Below are positions 52,817-60,517 of a stretch of DNA of 64,000 nucleotides, piece by piece (the first letter of the stretch is position 1; every line of letters starts with the position of its first letter). Origin of the DNA: Streptomyces sp. NRRL B-1347 (GTDB lineage Bacteria > Actinomycetota > Actinomycetes > Streptomycetales > Streptomycetaceae); the NCBI RefSeq assembly GCF_000720325.1, contig NZ_JOJM01000033.1:1-64000 (forward strand), read 5' to 3'. The notes beneath the pieces were generated by a model that was given only the letters and a program-made list of their open reading frames with translations, was not told the DNA's origin and searched no databases. Made by a program: the position numbers and the translations under genes.

Positions 52817-52836
52817 GCGCGGCACCACGCCCCTGA
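52813..52836 (+). pseudogene. desD: desD remnant: start codon plus six codons
   Basis: Where desD (NIS siderophore synthetase, about 600 residues) normally begins, there is a GTG overlapping the desC stop, then six sense codons and TGA (VSAAPRP). A 15-bp terminator hairpin begins five bases after the stop. No other desD-like sequence is present in the window. The remnant looks like the two ends of a deleted gene, or just a decayed start. Without desD, desferrioxamine cannot be completed from this locus. Confidence 0.7.
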
Positions 52837-52841
52837 GACCG

Positions 52842-52878
52842 GGCGGGGCTCCGGAGTACGGTCCTCCGGAGCCCCGCC
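52842..52878 (+). terminator. Terminator of the des operon
   Basis: A perfect 15-bp stem (52842-52856 with 52864-52878), 7-base loop, followed by TT. It sits between the convergent des operon and hexosaminidase gene and may end both. Confidence 0.88.
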
Positions 52879-52903
52879 TTCGTACCCGTCCGGCGTCAGC
52901 GCG

Positions 52904-54517
52904 TCACCGCGCGGGCCAGGGCACCTGCGGCGACCTGAAGTAGCCGATGCCGAGCGCGTCCCAGCGCGGGGCCTGCTCCGCGAGCCGCGCCCGGTACGGC
53001 TCCCAGCCGTGGCTCGCGGCGGGCGACCAGCCGAGCTCGGCGATGCCGGGCAGCCGCGGGAACGCCATGTGGTCGAGGTGCGCGGGCGTGGACAGGGTCT
53101 CCGTCCACAGCGGCGCCTCGACGCCGAGGACCGCGTCGGCCGGGGCACCCGGCAGATACGTGCCCGGGTCCCAGTCGTAGGCCCGCCGCACGTCCACGTA
53201 CCCGGCCCACTTCAGGCCGAGCGGGGTGTCCTTGTCGTACTTGTGGTCGAGGTAGGACCGGTCGGCGGGCGAGAGCACGAGGGCGGTGCCGTTCCGCGCC
53301 GCGTTCACGACCTGGTCGCGCTCGGCCTGCCCGGTGCGGTCGTAGCCCCAGTACTGGGCGACGGCGCCCGGCACGGGCTTCGCCGCGGTCAGCTGGTGCC
53401 AGCCGAGCACGGTCTTGCCGTACTTGGTGACGATGGGCTGCACCTTGTTCATGAACGCCACGAAGTCCTCGTGGCTCGTGGAGTGCGCCTCGTCGCCGCC
53501 GATGTGGAGGTAGCGGCCCGGGGTGAGCGCGGCGAGCTCGCGGATCACGTCGTCCACGAAGTCGTACGTGATGTCCTTCTTCACGCACAGCGAGCTGAAG
53601 CCGACCTCCGTGCCGGTGTACAGGGGCGGGGCCACGCCGTCGCAGTTCAGCTCGGCGTAGGAGGCGAGCGCGGCGTTCGTGTGGCTCGGCATGTCGATCT
53701 CGGGGATCACTTCGAGGCCGCGCGCGGCCGCGTAGGAGACGATCTCCCGGTACTGCTCCTTGGTGTAGTAGCCACCGGGGCCGCCGCCGACCTGCGTGGA
53801 GCCGCCGTACGTCGCGAGCCGCGGCCAGGAGTCGACGGCGATGCGCCAGCCCTGGTCGTCGCTCAGGTGCAGGTGCAGCGTGTTCATCTTGTAGAGGGCC
53901 AACTGGTCGACGTACCGCTTGACTTGGTCGACGGGGAAGAAGTGGCGGGACACGTCCAGCATGGCCCCGCGGTAGGCGTAGCGCGGGGCGTCCTCGATGG
54001 TGCCGCCCGCGACCCGCCACGGGCCGCGCTGCCGCGTCGCCCTCTCGACGGCGGCGGGCAGCTGCTGGCGCAGCGTCTGGACGCCGTGGAAGAGGCCGGT
54101 GCCGGACCGGGAGGTGAGGGTGAGGGAGCGGCGTTCGGAGACCAGCCGGTAGCCCTCGCCGCCGAGGAGCTCGCTCTCCCGCTCGGCGCTGATCCGCAGC
54201 CGGATGCCGTCGCCGCCCGCGCGGTCGGTCACGGGGAGGCGGAAGCCGGTGGCGGGGCGGAGCAGCCGCGCGAGGTACTCGCCGACGCGCCGCTCCTCGG
54301 GGTGGGAGCCGACCCGGATCCGGGTCTTGGCGGTGATCTCGTAACCGGGCCCGGACGCCTCGGCCTTCAGGGGCGCGGGGATGATCCGGCCGAGCGGGGT
54401 GGGCGCGGCAGCGGCCTCGCGTTCGCCGCCCGGCGCGGCCGCCACGGTCGAGAGCCCGGCGGCCGCGATGAGGAGCAGCGAGCCGATGACACGTGTCGGT
54501 CTGTGGTCCTTTCTCAC
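52904..54517 (-). CDS. Secreted GH20 beta-N-acetylhexosaminidase
   Basis: A 537-residue chitin-degrading enzyme that releases N-acetylglucosamine from chito-oligomers. Signal peptide RKDHRPTRVIGSLLLIAAAG (about residues 2-21, cleavage after AAA near 30); N-terminal GH20b domain; catalytic barrel with HLHLSDDQGWRI, IPEIDMPSHTNAA and the Asp-Glu pair in HIGGDEAHST. GTG at 54517 with AAGGGA upstream is preferred to longer frames. A DasR-like site lies 80 bases upstream. In S. coelicolor this position holds hexA. Confidence 0.92.
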   Translation of the reverse strand: MRKDHRPTRVIGSLLLIAAAGLSTVAAAPGGEREAAAAPTPLGRIIPAPLKAEASGPGYEITAKTRIRVGSHPEERRVGEYLARLLRPATGFRLPVTDRAGGDGIRLRISAERESELLGGEGYRLVSERRSLTLTSRSGTGLFHGVQTLRQQLPAAVERATRQRGPWRVAGGTIEDAPRYAYRGAMLDVSRHFFPVDQVKRYVDQLALYKMNTLHLHLSDDQGWRIAVDSWPRLATYGGSTQVGGGPGGYYTKEQYREIVSYAAARGLEVIPEIDMPSHTNAALASYAELNCDGVAPPLYTGTEVGFSSLCVKKDITYDFVDDVIRELAALTPGRYLHIGGDEAHSTSHEDFVAFMNKVQPIVTKYGKTVLGWHQLTAAKPVPGAVAQYWGYDRTGQAERDQVVNAARNGTALVLSPADRSYLDHKYDKDTPLGLKWAGYVDVRRAYDWDPGTYLPGAPADAVLGVEAPLWTETLSTPAHLDHMAFPRLPGIAELGWSPAASHGWEPYRARLAEQAPRWDALGIGYFRSPQVPWPAR

Positions 54518-54596
54518 CAGCGAGTCCCTTCGACAGGCAACGCGGATGTGACGTGGTCGAACCGTCACCATGCGTACCGCGCACCCCAGGTCGGGT

Positions 54597-54612
54597 CAAG
54601 GTGTAGACCACC
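54597..54612. promoter_or_regulatory. DasR-type (dre) site between hexosaminidase and DUF4429 genes
   Basis: The 16-mer at 54597-54612 has core GGTGTAGACCAC, matching 11 of 16 bases of the dre consensus, with the right half nearly perfect. DasR represses N-acetylglucosamine and chitin genes and is released by GlcN-6-P. A second inverted repeat, GTGACG...CGTCAC, is at 54548-54568. Confidence 0.6.
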
Positions 54613-54642
54613 TGACCAGGGTCCCGGTGCGAGAATCCCTCC

Positions 54643-55545
54643 ATGGCGGAAATCATCCAGCGTGACGGGACCTGGACCTTCGACGGAGTGACGCTGCGGC
54701 TCGTGCCGGGGCGCGACAAAGGCGTGTCGCTGCTGCGCAAGACCCTGGGCGAACTCACACTGCCGCTCCAGGCCTTGGCGGGGGTCGCCTTCGAACAGGG
54801 CAAGAAGAGCGGGCGACTTCGGCTGCGGCTGCGCGACGGCGCCGATCCGCTGCTCCAGGCGACGGCGGGCAAGCTCGCCGACGCCGCCGACCCGTACCAG
54901 CTGGCGGTGGAGCCCGACCGGTACGGCGTCGCCGAGTACGTGGTCGACGAGCTGCGCAACGCCCTCCTGCTCGAACAGGTCCCGGCCGCGGGCTGTGACG
55001 CGTATCTGCTGTCCGGCCCGTCCGTGCCGCTCCAGGTCTCCGCGGGCGACGCCACCGTGAGCTTCGACGGGGAGACCGTCCGCCTGGAGTGGAACTGGAA
55101 GACGGAGGAGGCCAAGGCCGCCGCCGGCACCCGTACGATCGCGCTCGCCGATGTCGCCGCCGTCGAGTGGCAGCCCGCGATAGGCCTGGAGAACGGCTAC
55201 CTCCGCTTCACCGTGCGGAACTCGCCGACCAAGGCCCCGCCGAAGTACGACCCGAACTCGGTGGAGCTGTGGGGCTTCAAGAAGGACCCGCTGATGGCCC
55301 TTGTCGCGGCGGCCGTCCAGGCCCGGCTCCCGCACCCGGCGCGCCCCGCGGCACCGGCACCGGCACCGGCACCGGCCGCCGAGCAGCTCATGGCGAAGGC
55401 CGCCCCCGCGCCCGCCCCGCCGGCCGAGGACGACCACGACGCGCTGCTTCGCCGCCTGCGGGAGCTGGGCGAGCTGCACCAGAGCGGCATCCTCACGGAC
55501 GAGGAGTTCACGGCGGCCAAGCAGGCGGTCCTCAAGCGCATGTGA
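54643..55545 (+). CDS. DUF4429/SHOCT domain protein
   Basis: A 300-residue cytoplasmic protein with two DUF4429 repeats (about 5-120 starting MAEIIQRDGTWTFDGVTLRL, and about 125-225 starting VSAGDATVSFDGETVRLEW), an Ala/Pro-rich linker (PAPAPAPAA) and a C-terminal SHOCT motif (DALLRRLRELGELHQSGILT at about 268-287). SHOCT modules mediate oligomerisation. No enzyme motif. Function unknown. A hairpin follows the stop. Confidence 0.87.
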   Translation: MAEIIQRDGTWTFDGVTLRLVPGRDKGVSLLRKTLGELTLPLQALAGVAFEQGKKSGRLRLRLRDGADPLLQATAGKLADAADPYQLAVEPDRYGVAEYVVDELRNALLLEQVPAAGCDAYLLSGPSVPLQVSAGDATVSFDGETVRLEWNWKTEEAKAAAGTRTIALADVAAVEWQPAIGLENGYLRFTVRNSPTKAPPKYDPNSVELWGFKKDPLMALVAAAVQARLPHPARPAAPAPAPAPAAEQLMAKAAPAPAPPAEDDHDALLRRLRELGELHQSGILTDEEFTAAKQAVLKRM

Positions 55546-55624
55546 CACCGGGGGGCGACATCGAGGGTGTGGCACCGGGGGTGCGGTTCCGGGGCCGTGA
55601 CGCCAAGGGGGCCAGCAATCGAGC

Positions 55625-55661
55625 GAATCCTGCCCGATTCCGGGCAGGATTCTTGCGCAAG
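55625..55661 (+). promoter_or_regulatory. Hairpin plus palindrome upstream of the glmS unit
   Basis: A perfect 12-bp stem with a 4-base loop (55625-55636 with 55641-55652) probably ends the DUF4429 transcript. It is followed directly by the 10-bp palindrome CTTGCGCAAG (55652-55661), 26 bases before the next start codon, which could be an operator. Confidence 0.6.
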
Positions 55662-55687
55662 GTCTCTGCGTAATCCAGGATCGACGC

Positions 55688-55945
55688 GTGCACGAAGACC
55701 TTGTCGATCACCTGACGCGCTCCACCCAGCTCCAGCGCGGCGAAGCGCTCCGGGTGATCCAGGACGTGCTCGCGTACTTCGACGAGACGACCGAGGCGTA
55801 CGTCCGCCGCCGCCACCGTGAACTCCAGGGTCAGGGCCTGGTGAACACGGAGATCTTCGAGCGGATCGCGGCGGACCTGCCCTACCGCGCCGTGGCACCG
55901 CCCGAGCTCTCGCTCCGGCAGCTGCGCCGCATCGTCTACGGCTAG
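55688..55945 (+). CDS. Small conserved protein upstream of glmS
   Basis: An 85-residue soluble, largely helical protein (HEDLVDHLTRSTQLQRGEALRVIQDVLAYFDETTEAYVRRRH in parts). GTG start. I recall it as conserved upstream of glmS in Streptomyces; no function known. The stop is 29 bases from the glmS start, so cotranscription is likely. Confidence 0.75.
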   Translation: MHEDLVDHLTRSTQLQRGEALRVIQDVLAYFDETTEAYVRRRHRELQGQGLVNTEIFERIAADLPYRAVAPPELSLRQLRRIVYG

Positions 55946-55974
55946 ACCATCCCCACCACACCCAAGGGACCCTT

Positions 55975-57792
55975 ATGTGCGGAATCGTCGGATATATCGG
56001 CAAGCGTGACGTCGCCCCGCTCCTCCTGGAGGGCCTCCAGCGCCTGGAGTACCGCGGCTACGACTCCGCGGGCGTCGTCATCACCAGCCCCAAGGCCACC
56101 GGCCTGAAGATGGTCAAGGCCAAGGGCCGCGTGCGCGACCTGGAGGCCCGCGTCCCCAAGCGCTTCACCGGCACCACCGGCATCGCCCACACCCGCTGGG
56201 CCACCCACGGCGCCCCCTCCGACGAGAACGCCCACCCGCACATGGACGGCGAGAACAAGGTCGCCGTCGTCCACAACGGCATCATCGACAACGCCACCGA
56301 GCTGCGCGCCAAGCTGCTCGCCGACGGCGCGGAGTTCCGCTCCGAGACCGACACCGAGGTGATCACCCACCTCATCGCCCGCTCCCGGGCCGAGACCCTG
56401 GAGGAGCGGGTCCGCGAGGCCCTGCGGCACATCGAGGGCACCTACGGCATCGCCGTCATGCACGCCGACTTCAACGACCGCATCGTCGTCGCCCGCAACG
56501 GCTCGCCCGTCGTCCTCGGCATCGGCGAGAAGGAGATGTTCGTCGCCTCGGACGTCGCCGCGCTCGTCTCCCACACCCGTCAGGTCGTCACCCTCGACGA
56601 CGGCGAGATGGCCACCCTCAAGGCCGACGACTACCGCACGTACACCACCGAGGGCTCCAGCACCACGGCCTCGCCGACCACCGTGGAGTGGGAGGCCGAG
56701 TCGTACGACATGGGCGGCCACGACACGTACATGCACAAGGAGATCTTCGAGCAGGCCGACGCCGTGGACCGCGTCCTGCGCGGCCGCATCGACGACCGCT
56801 TCTCCACCGTGCACCTCGGCGGCCTGAACCTGGACGCCCACGACGCCCGCAAGGTGCGGCGCGTGAAGATCCTCGGCTGCGGCACCTCGTACCACGCGGG
56901 CATGATCGGCGCCCAGATGATCGAGGAGCTGGCCCGGATCCCCGCCGACGCCGAGCCCGCCTCCGAGTTCCGCTACCGCAACGCGGTCGTCGACCCCGAC
57001 ACCCTGTACGTGGCCGTCTCCCAGTCCGGCGAGACGTACGACGTGCTCGCGGCCGTGCAGGAGCTCAAGCGCAAGGGCGCCCGCGTCTTCGGCATCGTGA
57101 ACGTGGTCGGCTCCGCGATCGCCCGCGAGGCGGACGCGGGCGTGTACGTGCACGCGGGCCCCGAGGTCTGCGTCGTCTCCACCAAGTGCTTCACCAACAC
57201 CACCGTGGCCTTCGCGCTGCTCGCCCTGCACCTGGGCCGCATCCGGGACCTGTCGGTCGCCGACGGCAAGCGGATCATCGCGGGCCTGCGGGAGCTGCCC
57301 GCGCAGATCGAGCAGATGCTGGCGCGCGAGGACGAGATCAAGAAGCTCGCCGCGGAGTTCGCCGAGGCCAAGTCGATGCTGTTCATCGGCCGGGTGCGCG
57401 GCTACCCGGTGGCCCGCGAGGCCTCCCTGAAGCTGAAGGAGGTCTCCTACATCCACGCCGAGGCCTACCCCGCGTCCGAGCTGAAGCACGGCCCGCTCGC
57501 CCTGATCGAGCCCGCCCTGCCGACGGTCGCGATCGTCCCCGACGACGACCTCCTGGAGAAGAACCGGGCGGCCCTGGAGGAGATCAAGGCCCGCAGCGGC
57601 AGGATCCTCGCGGTCGCCCACCAGGAGCAGGAGAAGGCCGACCACACCATCGTCGTCCCGAAGAACGAGGACGAGCTGGACCCGATCCTCATGGGCATCC
57701 CGCTCCAGCTCCTCGCCTACCACACCGCCCTGGCCCTCGGCCGGGACATCGACAAGCCGCGGAACCTCGCCAAGTCCGTGACCGTGGAGTAG
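55975..57792 (+). CDS. glmS: Glutamine-fructose-6-phosphate aminotransferase
   Basis: A 605-residue enzyme that makes glucosamine-6-phosphate from fructose-6-phosphate and glutamine, the first step to UDP-GlcNAc for cell wall. N-terminal glutaminase domain with Cys2 nucleophile (MCGIVGYIGKRDVAPLLLEG) and HTRWATHGAP; two SIS domains with ILGCGTSYHAGMIGA and VSQSGETYDVLAAV; C terminus DKPRNLAKSVTVE is typical. Preceded by the small 55688 gene and followed by a terminator. No ribozyme-type riboswitch is visible upstream. Streptomyces may carry a second glmS. Confidence 0.96.
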   Translation: MCGIVGYIGKRDVAPLLLEGLQRLEYRGYDSAGVVITSPKATGLKMVKAKGRVRDLEARVPKRFTGTTGIAHTRWATHGAPSDENAHPHMDGENKVAVVHNGIIDNATELRAKLLADGAEFRSETDTEVITHLIARSRAETLEERVREALRHIEGTYGIAVMHADFNDRIVVARNGSPVVLGIGEKEMFVASDVAALVSHTRQVVTLDDGEMATLKADDYRTYTTEGSSTTASPTTVEWEAESYDMGGHDTYMHKEIFEQADAVDRVLRGRIDDRFSTVHLGGLNLDAHDARKVRRVKILGCGTSYHAGMIGAQMIEELARIPADAEPASEFRYRNAVVDPDTLYVAVSQSGETYDVLAAVQELKRKGARVFGIVNVVGSAIAREADAGVYVHAGPEVCVVSTKCFTNTTVAFALLALHLGRIRDLSVADGKRIIAGLRELPAQIEQMLAREDEIKKLAAEFAEAKSMLFIGRVRGYPVAREASLKLKEVSYIHAEAYPASELKHGPLALIEPALPTVAIVPDDDLLEKNRAALEEIKARSGRILAVAHQEQEKADHTIVVPKNEDELDPILMGIPLQLLAYHTALALGRDIDKPRNLAKSVTVE

Positions 57793-57799
57793 CAGCAGT

Positions 57800-57841
57800 G
57801 AACGGCCCCTGCGCGTGCCACCAGTCGCGCAGGGGCCGTTC
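57800..57841 (+). terminator. Terminator of glmS
   Basis: A perfect 16-bp stem (57800-57815 with 57826-57841) with a 10-base loop, seven bases after the glmS stop. Confidence 0.9.
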
Positions 57842-57884
57842 CTCAAGGGACCGGGGTCGCCCATTACCCCGGCCCGTGCCTGCC

Positions 57885-58448
57885 TCAGCCGGTGGCCGTC
57901 ACCCCCCGGCCGGCAGGACGCCCCGGCAGCGCCGTGGGCCAGTTCGCCAGGGCCGCGGTCGCTCCGTACCAGGCGAGAAGCCCGCCCGCCGCGGCGCACC
58001 AGCCGCCCGCCTTGGCCAGACCGCCGCTGTCGCCGAACCGTGCGACGGCGAGCAGCAGCAGGGCCGCGCACATCAGGGCGTACGTACCGCGCACGAGGGG
58101 GGAGCCGCCGGACGCCGCGGTGAGCGTCAGGGCGAGGAGCGCGAAGAGCAGCAGGAAGAGACCCGCGGCGTTCTCGGAGACCGGGCCGTCGGCGGAGGCG
58201 CCCCAGGTGAACCAGAGCGCGCCGAGCCCGGTGAAGGCGGTGCCGGTGAGCCGGTCCTCGCGCAGCGCGAGGATGCCCACGACGAACAGCGCGATGCCGC
58301 CGACATAGGTGGCGAGGGCGACGGCGTCGGCCGCCGTCACGCCGTCGATCACTTCGGTGTGACCGAGGCCGAAGGCCAGCAGGGTGAGTCCGAGAGCGAG
58401 CTGACCGAGGGTCGAGGTGGTGCATCCCGCGGAGACGTCTTTGTCCAC
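57885..58448 (-). CDS. GPR1/FUN34/YaaH-family membrane protein, probable acetate transporter
   Basis: A 187-residue protein with six transmembrane segments (LGQLALGLTLLAFGLGHTEV, YVGGIALFVVGILAL and others) and FTWGASADGPVS. Members of this family move acetate or succinate. The GTG at 58448 has AAGGGAG at the right distance and begins VDKDVSAGCTTSTLGQLALGL. The usual NPxPLGL motif of the family is not obvious, so the substrate is uncertain. A 12-bp hairpin is in the leader, 37-68 bases upstream of the start. Confidence 0.75.
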   Translation of the reverse strand: MDKDVSAGCTTSTLGQLALGLTLLAFGLGHTEVIDGVTAADAVALATYVGGIALFVVGILALREDRLTGTAFTGLGALWFTWGASADGPVSENAAGLFLLLFALLALTLTAASGGSPLVRGTYALMCAALLLLAVARFGDSGGLAKAGGWCAAAGGLLAWYGATAALANWPTALPGRPAGRGVTATG

Positions 58449-58484
58449 GGCGGGCTCCCTTCGTGCAGGTGCGGTCGTGCTGTG

Positions 58485-58516
58485 CGGTCGCCGGGGGCGC
58501 GGTGCCCCGGCGACCG
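58485..58516 (-). promoter_or_regulatory. Leader hairpin of the YaaH-family gene
   Basis: A perfect 12-bp inverted repeat with an 8-base loop (58485-58496 with 58505-58516), lying in the probable 5' leader, not after a gene end. It could be an attenuator or RNA-stability element. Confidence 0.45.
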
Positions 58517-58627
58517 GTATGTACCCTTCACAAGGGCACAAACCACCTCTACGCACGAGTAGATTTATGCGTCGCGGCACGGGAGTTGACGCCGCGACAC
58601 CCTCATCCCACCTGGGCCGGCGGGGCG

Positions 58628-59152
58628 TTACGGAATGACGACGACGGGCCGTTGCGCACGGCGCGCGAGACGGCCCGCAACGGATCCGAAGATGCGCCCC
58701 ACGATGCCGTGCGTCGAGCCGACGACGATGGCGTCCGCGGAGTACTCCCGGCCGACCTCTTCGAGTTCGTGGCAGATGTCGCCGCCGCGCTCGACGAGGA
58801 TCCAGGGCACTTCCGACAGATAGTCCGCACAGGCCAGTTCGAGGCCGAGGACCTCCGTGCGGTGGTCGGGGACGTCGACGAAGACGGGTGGCTCACAGCC
58901 CGCCCAGACCGTGGTGGGCAGGCGGTTGGCGACGTGCACGATGATCAGGCCGGAGCCGGAGCGGTGCGCCATGCCGATCGCGTAGGCGAGGGCCCGCTCG
59001 CTGGACGTCGAGCCGTCGAAGCCGACGACGACGCCGTGCCGGAAAGCGGGATCGCAGGAATGACGTGGTTCTTCCGCCGCTTGGGGGGTCGTCGTCGGAT
59101 CGGCGACCTGCCGCTTGCGGTCCGCGGGTTCGGAGAATTCGTGACCGGCCAT
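58628..59152 (-). CDS. Universal stress protein
   Basis: A 174-residue UspA-domain protein. ATP-binding pattern at the C terminus: VVGSTHGIVGRIFGSVAGRLARRAQRPVVVIP (split at G-x2-G-x9-G-S/T); N-terminal strand GVVVGFDGSTSSERALAYA. Residues 1-35 are a charged leader. The ATG at 59152 is chosen; the frame stays open further upstream but that part is not family-like. Single Usp domain; role in starvation or dormancy responses is typical. Confidence 0.85.
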   Translation of the reverse strand: MAGHEFSEPADRKRQVADPTTTPQAAEEPRHSCDPAFRHGVVVGFDGSTSSERALAYAIGMAHRSGSGLIIVHVANRLPTTVWAGCEPPVFVDVPDHRTEVLGLELACADYLSEVPWILVERGGDICHELEEVGREYSADAIVVGSTHGIVGRIFGSVAGRLARRAQRPVVVIP

Positions 59153-59706
59153 CGGTGTCTCGGCGAAGGAGTCCTCTGTGGGAGGGTCGGCTTTTTTCGA
59201 GTGCTTCGGCGCCCGTGGTGCGGCGCGGTGGAACGGGTCGTGCGCGGATTCCCGGGTGCAGGTGCGTGAAGCAGGTGGGAGCGGGTGGAGCACGGGTCGG
59301 GCGCGGGTCGGGCCCTGCGGCCTTCGGCGGACACGGGCCGTCACCGGACGCGTGTCCGGGAATCATCTTCCCAACCCCTTACCCCCAAGGGTACGGCGAC
59401 ACTCCTCTCCTGCCCAGGTCCCGGCCGGGGCTCTCCCGGGCCGCGACAGCGGCTCGCGCTGCCCGCGCGAGGCCTCAAGTCGGCCTCCGCACGGCCTCAC
59501 GGCGTTCACCGGAGCATGCATGAGCGGGGCTCGGATGGCAATGGCAGCTGCCCCGTACAGGCGGTTTGCGCCCGGTTCGCGCGCACTGGCCCCTTCCGGC
59601 CAGTGACCGGCCGCATGGCCACGCGTTGAACCCGTGAAACCACTCTTTCGGAGACATCCCCAGGAACAGACACCACGTGCGAAACCACCGCCGCAGGGAG
59701 TACGCC
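59153..59706. other. Gene-poor gap between Usp and the 59707 gene
   Basis: About 554 bases with no frame that looks real on either strand. It must hold the two divergent promoters. An 8-bp hairpin with a 6-base loop (59584-59605) is the only clear structure; the AT-richer stretch 59625-59660 is a likely promoter for the gene at 59707. Confidence 0.4.
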
Positions 59707-60312
59707 GTGCCAGGACCGATCACCGCCGCCCCAGCCGCCGCAGCGCCCGCCCGACGCCGCGCTCCCGAGGGGGCGCACGAGCGCCGGGGCCCCGGGGCCG
59801 CCGGGCCCCTGCGCGCCGAGACCCAGGGGACGGTCCCGCAGGAGTCGGCGAGCGACGTGGTGCGCTGGGCGGCGTTCTCCTGCGTCCTCGTCCCGGTCGT
59901 GCTCGTCGGGTACGGGACCTCGCTGGCCGGGGCGGCCGGCTCGGCCCTGGGGCTGGCGGCCGTGACGGGGGTGTGCCGGGTGCTCCTCAGGCAGTCCGAG
60001 CGGGGGGCCGAGCGGGCCCGCCCCCGAGCGGCGTCCGGCCGCCGCGGGACGCCGCTCGGGGGCGGCTCCGGGGGCGCGCCGGGGCGGGCGGCACGCGGGG
60101 CCGAACGCGCCGGTCGACTGACCGATTCCGGCGCACTCCCCCATACGTTTTCAGCCAACTTCCGGCTGGTCCGCATTCCCTGGCCGAACGGGGGGTCAAC
60201 CCACGTCCCACCAGGGGTGAAAGGAGCGAAGAAGGCATCCGCACCCTACGTTGACCGGCCACTGAGACGAGGCGCACTTCCCTGCACGGCCCGTGAGTGC
60301 GACGCTTCGTGA
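59707..60312 (+). CDS. Hypothetical membrane protein upstream of adpA
   Basis: A 201-residue frame. GTG at 59707 follows AGGGAG. Residues about 58-97 hold two hydrophobic segments (VVRWAAFSCVLVPVVLVGYG and AGSALGLAAVTGVCRVLL). This part resembles a small protein found upstream of adpA in other Streptomyces. The last 80 residues are Gly/Arg-rich and run into the adpA promoter region, so the real gene may end earlier in a different frame or have lost its stop. No function known. Confidence 0.5.
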   Translation: MPGPITAAPAAAAPARRRAPEGAHERRGPGAAGPLRAETQGTVPQESASDVVRWAAFSCVLVPVVLVGYGTSLAGAAGSALGLAAVTGVCRVLLRQSERGAERARPRAASGRRGTPLGGGSGGAPGRAARGAERAGRLTDSGALPHTFSANFRLVRIPWPNGGSTHVPPGVKGAKKASAPYVDRPLRRGALPCTARECDAS

Positions 60313-60517
60313 TCGAATGCTTCACGCCAAGTTGCCATGTCGACAATGCGCCGGGTGCTGAACTGGTCACGACGGCGTCACAGGACGCAGTAGATTCGAT
60401 CTTGACTGTAGTACGGCGGGGGACTGGTGGAGGACCGAGGGGAAACGTGCAGGAGCGACAGGTCCAGCAAGCACGTCAAGAACAGGGAGCCGCGACGACC
60501 GAGGGGGGCTTAGCGCC

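Noticed and set aside
55546..55974. glmS ribozyme riboswitch
   Set aside because: No glmS ribozyme core is recognisable, the small 55688 gene lies between, and actinobacterial glmS genes normally lack it.
59475..60176. Minus-strand frame in the gap upstream of adpA
   Set aside because: Low-complexity Arg/Pro/Ala product, no ribosome site, and it opposes the better supported gene at 59707.
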